This document shows positions 52,688 to 60,832 of a stretch of DNA of 64,000 nt, one piece after another (positions within the stretch are counted from its first letter, which is position 1; each line of letters starts with the position of its first letter). Source of the DNA: Ferrovibrio sp. MS7 (lineage in GTDB: Bacteria > Pseudomonadota > Alphaproteobacteria > Ferrovibrionales > Ferrovibrionaceae). The stretch spans positions 1,330,001-1,394,000 of the forward strand of contig NZ_JBBKBA010000001.1 of the NCBI RefSeq assembly GCF_038404985.1. Direction: 5' to 3'. The notes beneath the pieces were generated by a model. The model saw nothing but the letters and a program-made list of their open reading frames with translations, did no database searches and was not told the DNA's origin. Both the position numbers and the translations under genes were made by a program.

Positions 52688-53053
52688 TTACTGCCCGCGC
52701 TGCTTCAGCCACTGGCGCATCTGGGCAATCTCGGTTTCCTGCGCCTTGATGATGCCTTCCGCCAGTTTGCGGATTTCCGGGTCCTTGCCGAATTGCAGCA
52801 CCACGCGGGCCATGTCGATGGCGCCCTGGTGATGCGGGATCATGCCCTTCAGGAAATCGGTATCGGCATCGCCGCTGAAGGCGATATCCATGTCGCGGTG
52901 CATGCGGTCATTGGCAGCGCGGTAAGCCTTGGTTGCCGGCGATTCCATGCGCGGGGCAGCCGGAGCGGGGGCATGGGAACCATGGCCGGCATGCTGCGCC
53001 CAGGCTGGAAGGGCAAGAGTGATGACGAGCAGGGAGAGCAGCAGCTTCTTCAT
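52688..53053 (-). CDS. DUF305 family exported protein
   Basis: A 121-residue protein with a Sec signal peptide ([20 protein letters not shown]) and a His-rich start of the mature part (HAGHGSHA). The DUF305 hallmark [12 protein letters not shown] is near residue 72, and a predicted helical C-terminus ends [10 protein letters not shown]. Related ferritin-like/CopM proteins bind copper in the periplasm. ATG 53053 begins the signal sequence. Convergent with gltX, 2 bases apart. Confidence 0.88.
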   Translation of the reverse strand: MKKLLLSLLVITLALPAWAQHAGHGSHAPAPAAPRMESPATKAYRAANDRMHRDMDIAFSGDADTDFLKGMIPHHQGAIDMARVVLQFGKDPEIRKLAEGIIKAQETEIAQMRQWLKQRGQ

Positions 53054-53124
53054 GGCTTTCAAGTCCAGATAGTGGCGATGCCGCAAAGCTTGCGGTTTGC
53101 CACAGTGGGAAGGTCAAGCCTTAT

Positions 53125-54042
53125 TCAGGGCAATTCCGCAGCCAGGCGGCGGAGCGTCTCGCGCAGGCGGTTCAGTGCCGCGCGCGGCAGGGTGTCGAAA
53201 CGCGTGGTGATGCCGACGGCACCGGTCGGCCGGTCGATGCTCACCGGCAGCAGGGCGAGCTGGCCTTCCTCCAGGTCGTCCAGCACCACGCCGCGCGAGA
53301 TGATCCATACCGCATCCGACATGCGGGTGTAGCGCCGGCCGAAACTCGGCGACACGGTCTCGATCGTGTCGGGCAACGCTGTCAGGCCATGGCCCAGCAT
53401 CAGGCGTTCGACATCGGGCCGGATGATCGAGCCCTGGATCGGGAACAGCACGGTATAGGCAGCAATGTCATGCAGGGTGACGGAACTCCGGTGTTGCAAA
53501 GGATGGCCCTGGCGCACCACGAACACGATTTCCTCGGAATAGAGCGGCTCGAAGGCCAGGCCCTGCATCATCGCCGGATCGGACAGCCGGCCGACCACGA
53601 TATCCAGGCTGCCTTCCTTCAGCCGCCCGAGCAGATAGTCATTCGGACCGGTGAGGACGCGGATGGTGGCGCGCAGGCCCTCGGCCTTGGCAGCGATCAC
53701 CGCCGCCGGCACCAGGCGGGTCGCCACTGTTGGCAGGGCGCCGATGGAAATAGTGGTGCCGCCATCGCGCTCGGCGCGGCCAACACTGTCCAGGCCTTCT
53801 TTCAGGGCGGCGAAGGCGGTGCCGGCATAGCGGCGGAATACCTCGCCACTGGCAGTGAGGAAAACGCCGCGCCGGCTGCGCTCGAGCAGTGGCGTGCCCA
53901 GGATGGCTTCCAGTTCGGCAATCGCCTTGGAAACCGCCGGCTGGGTCAGGCTGAGGCTGCGGGCGGCCTTGCCGAAACTCTTCTGTGCCGTCACTTCCAG
54001 GAAGCAGGCGAGATGGCGAAGCTTGATGCGTGGGTCGAGCAT
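53125..54042 (-). CDS. pcaQ: LysR-family regulator PcaQ
   Basis: A 305-residue LysR protein: MLDPRIKLRHLACFLEVTAQKSFGKAARSLSLTQPAVSKAIAELE (residues 1-45) is close to the N-terminus of PcaQ-type regulators, with VLFPIQGSIIRPDVERLMLGHG and RGVVLDDLEEGQLALLP in the effector domain. PcaQ activates protocatechuate genes with 3-carboxymuconolactone as co-inducer in Agrobacterium and Sinorhizobium. It is divergent from pcaC across about 106 bases, the usual arrangement. Confidence 0.9.
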   Translation of the reverse strand: MLDPRIKLRHLACFLEVTAQKSFGKAARSLSLTQPAVSKAIAELEAILGTPLLERSRRGVFLTASGEVFRRYAGTAFAALKEGLDSVGRAERDGGTTISIGALPTVATRLVPAAVIAAKAEGLRATIRVLTGPNDYLLGRLKEGSLDIVVGRLSDPAMMQGLAFEPLYSEEIVFVVRQGHPLQHRSSVTLHDIAAYTVLFPIQGSIIRPDVERLMLGHGLTALPDTIETVSPSFGRRYTRMSDAVWIISRGVVLDDLEEGQLALLPVSIDRPTGAVGITTRFDTLPRAALNRLRETLRRLAAELP

Positions 54043-54063
54043 AGGCTCTTATATATCGTTTTA

Positions 54064-54079
54064 GGCATGATAAAATGCC
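54064..54079. promoter_or_regulatory. Candidate PcaQ operator, GGCAT-N6-ATGCC
   Basis: A dyad with perfect 5-base arms in the pcaQ/pcaC intergenic region. The word GGCATGAT recurs at 54107-54114. The inner TAAAATG and CATTTTA (54071-54077, 54087-54093) give a second, overlapping 7-base inverted repeat. It does not match the ATAACC-N4-GGTTAA form I recall for Sinorhizobium PcaQ, so the exact site is uncertain. Confidence 0.4.
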
Positions 54080-54089
54080 AAAATATCAT

Positions 54090-54117
54090 TTTACATGTGA
54101 TTTTTCGGCATGATACT
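54090..54117 (+). promoter_or_regulatory. Predicted promoter of the pcaCHGBD operon
   Basis: TTTACA at 54090-54095 and GATACT at 54112-54117 with a 16-base spacer, about 31 bases before the pcaC ATG. The -35 is imperfect, as expected for a LysR-activated promoter, and the candidate PcaQ dyad lies just upstream. Confidence 0.38.
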
Positions 54118-54148
54118 CCCAGACTGAAGTCGCATGAGGGAGAAAAAC

Positions 54149-55281
<1,133 letters not shown>

Positions 55282-55283
55282 TC

Positions 55284-55904
55284 ATGGTGAGCTACCTGAA
55301 GGAAACCGCGTCGCAGACCGGTGGTCCCTACGTGCATATCGGCCTGATCCCGCGCCAGGCCGGTTTCGATATCTTCCAGAACAATTTCACCAATGTGGTG
55401 GCGCCGCCGGGCGTGCCGGGCGAGCGCATCATCATCGAGGGCCAAGTGCTGGATGGCGTTGGCGCCCAGGTGAAGGATGCACTGCTGGAAATCTGGCAGG
55501 CCGATGCCAAGGGCCGCTACAGCCACCCCCATGATGGCGATGGCAAGGCCGATTTCCGTGGCTGGGCCCGCACCGGCACCGATTTCAAGACCGGGCTCTA
55601 CCGTTTCGAGACGATCAAGCCCGGTACCATCGCCGATGCCGGCGGCTTCTGGCAGGGCCGCGCCATGGCGCCGCATGTGACGCTGTGGATCGCCGCGCGC
55701 GGCATCAATGTGGGGCTGCATACCCGGGCCTATTTCGCCGATGAGGCGGAAGCCAATGCCAAGGATCCGGTGCTGAACCTGGTGGAAAACCCCGAGCGGC
55801 GCAAAACCCTGGTGGCCGAGCGTTCGGTGCGCGATGGCGTGGCGGTCTACCGTTTCGACATCCGCCTGCAGGGGCCGGGCGAAACGGTGTTCTTCGACGC
55901 CTGA
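55284..55904 (+). CDS. pcaG: Protocatechuate 3,4-dioxygenase alpha subunit
   Basis: A 206-residue paralogue of PcaH without the iron-ligand Tyr and His set, as expected of the alpha subunit. TASQTGGPYVHIGLIPRQAGF and GRAMAPHVTLWIAARGINVGLHTRAYF are the usual landmarks. It assembles with PcaH into the protocatechuate dioxygenase. Two bases after the pcaH stop, so translationally coupled. Confidence 0.95.
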   Translation: MVSYLKETASQTGGPYVHIGLIPRQAGFDIFQNNFTNVVAPPGVPGERIIIEGQVLDGVGAQVKDALLEIWQADAKGRYSHPHDGDGKADFRGWARTGTDFKTGLYRFETIKPGTIADAGGFWQGRAMAPHVTLWIAARGINVGLHTRAYFADEAEANAKDPVLNLVENPERRKTLVAERSVRDGVAVYRFDIRLQGPGETVFFDA

Positions 55905-55925
55905 AGCAGGCATGATCGCAGCATC

Positions 55926-57275
55926 ATGACCAGCGATCCGCTCGACAGCCTCTTCACCACGCCAGACATGGCGGCGGTGTTCGCGCCCTCCACCCGCCTG
56001 CAGGCCATGCTGGATGTGGAGGCGGCACTGGCACGCGCCGAAGCAGCGGCGGGCGTGATTCCGGCGGAAGCCGTGAAGCCGATAGCCACGGCCTGCGATG
56101 CTGCCCTGTTCGACCTCGCGGCGCTTGGCCGTGCCGGGCGCCAGGCCGGCAATCTCGCCATCCCCATGGTGGCGGCGCTCACCGCCCGCGTAGCCGATGC
56201 CGCGCCGAAGGCGGCGGCCTGGGTGCATTGGGGAGCCACCAGCCAGGACATCATCGACAGCGGCCTGATGCTGCAACTGCGCGTGGCGCTGGCGCTGCTG
56301 GAAGCCGACATGGCGCGGCTCGACCGTAGCTTAGCCAAACTGGCGCGGCGTCATGCGAAAAGCGTGATGGTGGGGCGCACCTGGCTACAGCAGGCAGTGC
56401 CGGTGAGTTTCGGCCTCAAGGCCGCCGGCTGGCTGTCGGCACTCCGCCGCGACCGTCAGCGGTTGCATGAATTCAAGCCCCGCCTGCTGGTGCTGCAATT
56501 CGGCGGTGCTGCCGGCACGCTCGCCTCACTTGGCACCAAGGGCCCTGCCGTGGCGGCGAAATTGGCGCGTGAACTGCATCTCGGCCTGCCGGAACTGCCC
56601 TGGCACAGCCAGCGCGACCGTGTCGTCGAACTCGCCGCCTGGGGCGGGCTGCTCAGCGGCAATCTCGGCAAGATGGCGCGCGATATCTCGCTGCTGATGC
56701 AAAGCGAAGTGGCGGAAGTATTCGAGCCGGCGGGTGCCGGCAAGGGTGGTTCCTCAGCGATGCCGCAGAAGCGCAACCCGGTGGCCTGCGCCGCCGTACT
56801 GGCCAATGCGGCGCGCGTGCCGGGCCTGCTTGCCACGCTTTTCGCGGCAATGCCGCAAGAGCATGAGCGCGGCCTGGGTGGCTGGCAGGCGGAATGGCAG
56901 GTGCTGCCCGAATTGCTTGGTCTGGTTGCCGGTTCGCTCAGCGCCATGGCCGAAACCATCGAAGGCCTGGAAGTCGATCCTAAGCGCATGCGGCGCAATC
57001 TCGATGCCTCGAACGGTCTGGTGCTGGCGGAGGCCGCTTCCATCGCGCTTGGCCAGGCGATTGGCAAGGCGGCGGCGCATAAGCTGGTGAGTGATGCCAG
57101 CCGCCGTGCCGTGGCGGAATCCAGGCCGTTGCCTGATATTCTTGCTGCCATGCCGGAAGCGGCAGTGCATCTCGACCGTGCCGCGCTCAAGCGCGTGTTC
57201 GATCCCCTGCGCTACCTTGGCGCCAGCGACAAGTTCATTGCCGCCGCCCTGCGGCAGAAGGTGAAAGGACGTTGA
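55926..57275 (+). CDS. pcaB: 3-carboxy-cis,cis-muconate cycloisomerase
   Basis: A 449-residue fumarase/aspartase-superfamily enzyme with the signature GSSAMPQKRNP near residue 277 and the WVHWGATSQDIIDSG helix near 100. PcaB turns 3-carboxymuconate into 4-carboxymuconolactone; its C-terminal region distinguishes it from adenylosuccinate lyase. Third step of the branch, between PcaHG and PcaC. The start at 55926 (ATG) lies 21 bases after pcaG. Confidence 0.93.
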   Translation: MTSDPLDSLFTTPDMAAVFAPSTRLQAMLDVEAALARAEAAAGVIPAEAVKPIATACDAALFDLAALGRAGRQAGNLAIPMVAALTARVADAAPKAAAWVHWGATSQDIIDSGLMLQLRVALALLEADMARLDRSLAKLARRHAKSVMVGRTWLQQAVPVSFGLKAAGWLSALRRDRQRLHEFKPRLLVLQFGGAAGTLASLGTKGPAVAAKLARELHLGLPELPWHSQRDRVVELAAWGGLLSGNLGKMARDISLLMQSEVAEVFEPAGAGKGGSSAMPQKRNPVACAAVLANAARVPGLLATLFAAMPQEHERGLGGWQAEWQVLPELLGLVAGSLSAMAETIEGLEVDPKRMRRNLDASNGLVLAEAASIALGQAIGKAAAHKLVSDASRRAVAESRPLPDILAAMPEAAVHLDRAALKRVFDPLRYLGASDKFIAAALRQKVKGR

Positions 57276-57277
57276 CC

Positions 57278-58057
57278 ATGGCCGTGGCGCAGCTTGCCGA
57301 TGTCAGCCTGAATTATCGCCTGGATGGGCCGGAGGCGGCACCGGTGCTGCTGTTGTCGAATTCGCTTGGCACCGATCTGTCGCTGTGGGAGCCGCAGGTC
57401 AGCCCGTTGAGCCAGCGTTTCCGCCTGCTGCGCTACGATACGCGTGGCCATGGCGGTTCCGCCGCGACGCCGGGACCCTATACGCTGGATCAACTGGGCC
57501 GCGATGCCGTGGCTCTGCTCGATCATCTCGGCATCGCCAAGGCGCATGTTGCCGGTGTGTCGCTCGGTGGCATGACGGCGCAATGGCTGGCGATCAACGC
57601 GCCGGCGCGGGTGGAGAAGGTGGTGCCCTGCTTCACCTCGGCGCATATCGGCAATCCCGACATGTGGAACCAGCGCATCGCGGCGATCCAGGCCCAGGGC
57701 TTGGGCGCGGTGGTGGAGGGTGTGCTGGAGCGCTGGTTCACGCCGGCCTTTCACAAGAGCCGGCCGGATGAGATCGAGCGCTTTCGCAAGATGCTGCTGG
57801 GCATGCCGAAGGATGGCTATTGCGCGGCAGCCGCCGCCGTGCGCGACATGGACCTGCGGGGTCAGCTCGGCCGCATCGCCACGCCGACCTTGGTGATTGC
57901 CGGTCTGCATGACCTCTCAACGCCGCCGGCCCATGGCGAGGCGATTGCCGCTGGCATCAAGGGCGCGCGCTGCGAGAAGGTGGAGGCTGCGCATATCGGC
58001 AATGTCGAGGCGGCCGGCGCCGTCACCAAACTGCTGCTGGAATTCCTTAGCTCTTAG
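57278..58057 (+). CDS. pcaD: 3-oxoadipate enol-lactonase
   Basis: A 259-residue alpha/beta hydrolase: oxyanion region NSLGTDLSLW, nucleophile elbow GVSLGGM near residue 92, the acid in AGLHDLSTPP and the His in EAAHIGNVEA. It hydrolyses the enol-lactone to 3-oxoadipate. ATG 57278 is used because AAGGA stands 8 bases before it; TTG 57272 is closer. Last gene here; pcaI, pcaJ and pcaF for 3-oxoadipate are not in the window. Confidence 0.93.
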   Translation: MAVAQLADVSLNYRLDGPEAAPVLLLSNSLGTDLSLWEPQVSPLSQRFRLLRYDTRGHGGSAATPGPYTLDQLGRDAVALLDHLGIAKAHVAGVSLGGMTAQWLAINAPARVEKVVPCFTSAHIGNPDMWNQRIAAIQAQGLGAVVEGVLERWFTPAFHKSRPDEIERFRKMLLGMPKDGYCAAAAAVRDMDLRGQLGRIATPTLVIAGLHDLSTPPAHGEAIAAGIKGARCEKVEAAHIGNVEAAGAVTKLLLEFLSS

Positions 58058-58064
58058 TGGCCGG

Positions 58065-58676
58065 TTACCACATGGAGGCTTTGGCACGTTCCGGCCAGGC
58101 CTTGTCGTATGGCTCGCCGCCGACACGGCCGGCGGTGATGCCGGCCAGGATCTGGCCCGCTGTCGGCAGGCTCTTGGGATCGACATGGCGCTCCGGATTC
58201 CACAGTTCCGAGCGCATGATGGCGCGGGCGCACTGGAAATAGACGCTCTCCACCTGCAGCACCAGCACCGAACGCGGTGCTTTCTCCTCCACTGCGAAGC
58301 TTTCCAGCAAGGCCGGATCGATACTGAGCGCGCCACGGCCATTCACCCGCAAGGTAGTGCCGGAGCCAGGGATCAGGAATAGCAGGCCGACGCGGGGATC
58401 GCGCACGATGTTGCGCAAGGAATCGACGCGGTTGTTGCCGCGCCGGTCAGGCAGCAGCAGGGTGCGATCATCCTGGATCCGCACGAATCCGGCCTTGTCG
58501 CCGCGCGGCGAGGCATCCAGGCCTTCCGGGCCGCTTGTCGCCAGCACCACGAAGGGCGAGGCTTCGATGAACCGCCGGTAATGTGGCGTGATGTAATCCA
58601 CTTCCTTGGCGGTCGAAGTTTCCTGTGCCTCGCCGTAAAGCTTTTCCAGTTCAGCCACGCTGGTGATGATGCTCAT
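58065..58676 (-). CDS. FMN-binding pyridoxamine 5'-phosphate oxidase-like flavoprotein (MSMEG_1061 type)
   Basis: A 203-residue split-barrel protein: YRRFIEASPFVVLATSGPEGLDASPRGDKAGFVRI near residues 37-70 and LLFLIPGSGTTLRVNGRGAL near 105 are the signature of PPOX-like FMN proteins with the MSMEG_1061 layout. They reduce or oxidise unknown small molecules and are often not true PNPO. ATG 58676 has GGAGG in front. Convergent with pcaD, 7 bases apart. Confidence 0.85.
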   Translation of the reverse strand: MSIITSVAELEKLYGEAQETSTAKEVDYITPHYRRFIEASPFVVLATSGPEGLDASPRGDKAGFVRIQDDRTLLLPDRRGNNRVDSLRNIVRDPRVGLLFLIPGSGTTLRVNGRGALSIDPALLESFAVEEKAPRSVLVLQVESVYFQCARAIMRSELWNPERHVDPKSLPTAGQILAGITAGRVGGEPYDKAWPERAKASMW

Positions 58677-58707
58677 GCGATCCTCCATGAGGCGTCAGCT
58701 TACGCCC

Positions 58708-59364
58708 TTAAGCCGTCTCGGCAAGCACGCGCTCCAGGATCGGTTTCAGGCCACCGATGAATGTCTCGATCTTTGCGTCCGTGGTCTGCATCTCGCCGGG
58801 TGGCACATCCAGGCCGTAGATGTACTTGCGGATGCCGTCATAGATGATGGCGCCATGCAGGCCCCAGTAGAGTTCCAATTCTGGCGCGCTCACCGGCACC
58901 TTGTCGGGGCCGGGAAGGCCGAATTCATGGCGCATCTCGGCACACAGGCTGATGAAGATATGCTCGCGCACCAAGGCCAGGTAGCGGCGGTTGAAGCCGA
59001 CATTGCGCATGCCGGCCTGGAAGAAGATGCGCAGCCATTCGTAGTCGACGATCACCGGATAATAGTCGTGATAGAAGCGTTTCAGCCGCGCGATCACCGG
59101 CTGGCTGCGGTCCTTGATCCAATCCTCCCATTCCGGCTTCCAGCGGGTGAGATAGACTTCCTCATAAACCCGGTCGATCAGGTCCTGCTTGGTCGGGAAG
59201 TAGCGGTAGAGCAAAGGCTGAGTGACGCCGAGCCGCTTTGCCAGCTCCCGCGTCTGGCCGTCGAAGCCGACCTCAGCAAAAAAATGGATCGCCGCGCGCA
59301 CGATCTGTTTTTCGCGTTCTTCCGGCGAAAGTCGTTGGCGCTTGGACGGTTTTGCGGCAGGCAT
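58708..59364 (-). CDS. TetR-family transcriptional regulator
   Basis: A 218-residue TetR regulator: helix-turn-helix GQTRELAKRLGVTQPLLYRYFPTKQDLIDRVYEE at about residues 34-70, and a C-terminal ligand-binding domain with no further recognition. It lies divergent from the molybdenum hydroxylase operon (151 bases between starts), so it most likely represses that operon. The 3' end is 31 bases from the flavoprotein gene start, same strand, so they may be one transcript. Confidence 0.9.
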   Translation of the reverse strand: MPAAKPSKRQRLSPEEREKQIVRAAIHFFAEVGFDGQTRELAKRLGVTQPLLYRYFPTKQDLIDRVYEEVYLTRWKPEWEDWIKDRSQPVIARLKRFYHDYYPVIVDYEWLRIFFQAGMRNVGFNRRYLALVREHIFISLCAEMRHEFGLPGPDKVPVSAPELELYWGLHGAIIYDGIRKYIYGLDVPPGEMQTTDAKIETFIGGLKPILERVLAETA

Positions 59365-59422
59365 ACGCTCTCCCTCGGGATGGTATTGTAATTAGCACGC
59401 GATAAATTAGCTTGACACCTCC

Positions 59423-59466
59423 CCGGGCTGCCTGCCAACCTTCCTGCTAACGGGCAGGTAGCCCGG
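59423..59466. other. Strong stem-loop in the leader of the molybdenum hydroxylase operon
   Basis: CCGGGCTGCCTGCC (59423-59436) pairs with GGCAGGTAGCCCGG (59453-59466): fourteen consecutive pairs, one a G-U wobble if transcribed, with a 16-base loop. It lies about 50 bases before the GTG start. No T-run follows, so it is not a simple terminator. It could be a leader RNA structure or a DNA site for the divergent TetR protein. Confidence 0.65.
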
Positions 59467-59516
59467 CAATGGTAACCCGTGACCTACATACACAACGGGG
59501 CCAGAGGAGGAAACCG

Positions 59517-60344
59517 GTGAAAGCCCCATCATTCGGTTACGTAAAGGCGCGTGACCTCGGCCAGGTCTTTGACCTGCTGGAACAGCATGGCGACGACGCG
59601 CGCCTGCTGGCCGGCGGCCAGAGCCTGATGCCGTCGCTCAATCTGCGGCTGTCCAGCCCCGGCATCCTGATCGACCTCAACGGCCTCACCGACCTGGGCG
59701 GCATCACCGAAACCGCCACCCATCTGGTGATCGGCGCCATGACCCGCCATGTGGCGGTGGAAACCTCCGCCCTGGTGGCACGCCATGCGCCGCTGGTTTC
59801 CGCTGCCATGCCGCATATCGCCCATTCGGCGATCCGCAACCGTGGCACCATCGGCGGCAGCCTCTGCTTCGCCGATCCGGCCGCAGAACTGCCGGCCTGC
59901 ATGGTGGCGCTGCGCGCCACTTTCGTCGTGCAGGGCAGGGGCAGCGAACGCCGCGTCGCTGCGGCCGATTTCTTCCATGGCCTGTTCACGACCGCGCTGC
60001 AGCCCGGTGAAATCCTGCGCACCATCGAGATCCCGAAAGCCGCTGCCGATCACCGCTGCGCCTTCAACGAACTGGCACGGCGCCATGGCGATTATGCCGT
60101 GGTCGGTCTGGCCGCCGCCGCTGAAGCTGATTGGCTGAACCTGGTCTATTTCGCCGTGGGCGACCGTCCGATCAGCACGCCCAAGGCTGCTGCGGCGCTG
60201 CTGCGCGGCGATGTCGATGGCGCGGTGGCTGCCCTGCAAGGCGAACTTGAGCCCGATGGCGACCTCAATGCCCGCCCTGAAACCAAGCGGCATCTGGCCG
60301 GCGTGCTGTTGCGCCGCGCCGCCGCAGCCTTAAGCAAGGCATGA
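59517..60344 (+). CDS. Molybdenum hydroxylase FAD-binding (medium, CoxM-like) subunit
   Basis: A 275-residue FAD_binding_5 subunit: LLAGGQSLMPSLNLRL near residue 31 and SAIRNRGTIGGSLCFADPAAELPA near 103-125 are the two FAD-contacting motifs of this family. GTG 59517 is chosen because AGAGGAGG precedes it; the frame opens upstream without family sequence. Passes electrons from the 2Fe-2S subunit to FAD. First gene of a CoxMSL-type operon; the substrate is not known. Confidence 0.92.
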   Translation: MKAPSFGYVKARDLGQVFDLLEQHGDDARLLAGGQSLMPSLNLRLSSPGILIDLNGLTDLGGITETATHLVIGAMTRHVAVETSALVARHAPLVSAAMPHIAHSAIRNRGTIGGSLCFADPAAELPACMVALRATFVVQGRGSERRVAAADFFHGLFTTALQPGEILRTIEIPKAAADHRCAFNELARRHGDYAVVGLAAAAEADWLNLVYFAVGDRPISTPKAAAALLRGDVDGAVAALQGELEPDGDLNARPETKRHLAGVLLRRAAAALSKA

Positions 60345-60832
60345 GCATGGATCAGCACGACATCACCTTGACCGTGAATGGCCAGCGCGTGCAGCGTCGC
60401 GTGGCAGCGCGCATGCATCTGGTGGATTTCCTGCGCATCGAACTCGGTCTTACCGGTTCGCATCTCGGCTGCGAACATGGCGTCTGCGGCGCCTGCACCA
60501 TTCGCGTCGATGGCGTCGCGCTGCGCGGCTGCCTGCTGCTGGCGGCGCAGGCCGATGGCTGCAGCATCGAGACCATCGAGGGCCTGAGCGACAGCGGCGC
60601 CATTGCCGACCTGCAGGATTCGTTTCACCGCCACAATGCCTTGCAATGTGGCTTCTGCACGCCCGGCATGCTGGCCTCGGCGGCCGAACTGCTGGAACGC
60701 TGCCCTGATCCAAGCCGCGAACAGGTGCGCGAGCATATGTCAGGCAATTACTGCCGCTGCACCGGTTATCACGCCATTGTCGATGCTATTGTTGATGTCG
60801 CCGAGCAGCGGCGCAAGGGAGGCGCCGCATGA
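60341..60832 (+). CDS. Molybdenum hydroxylase [2Fe-2S] (small, CoxS-like) subunit
   Basis: A 163-residue iron-sulfur subunit with both clusters' cysteines: GCEHGVCGACTIRVDGVALRGCLL (plant-type ferredoxin part) and QCGFCTPGM...GNYCRCTGY (C-terminal cluster). Standard length. The ATG overlaps the CoxM stop by four bases. Confidence 0.95.
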   Translation: MSMDQHDITLTVNGQRVQRRVAARMHLVDFLRIELGLTGSHLGCEHGVCGACTIRVDGVALRGCLLLAAQADGCSIETIEGLSDSGAIADLQDSFHRHNALQCGFCTPGMLASAAELLERCPDPSREQVREHMSGNYCRCTGYHAIVDAIVDVAEQRRKGGAA

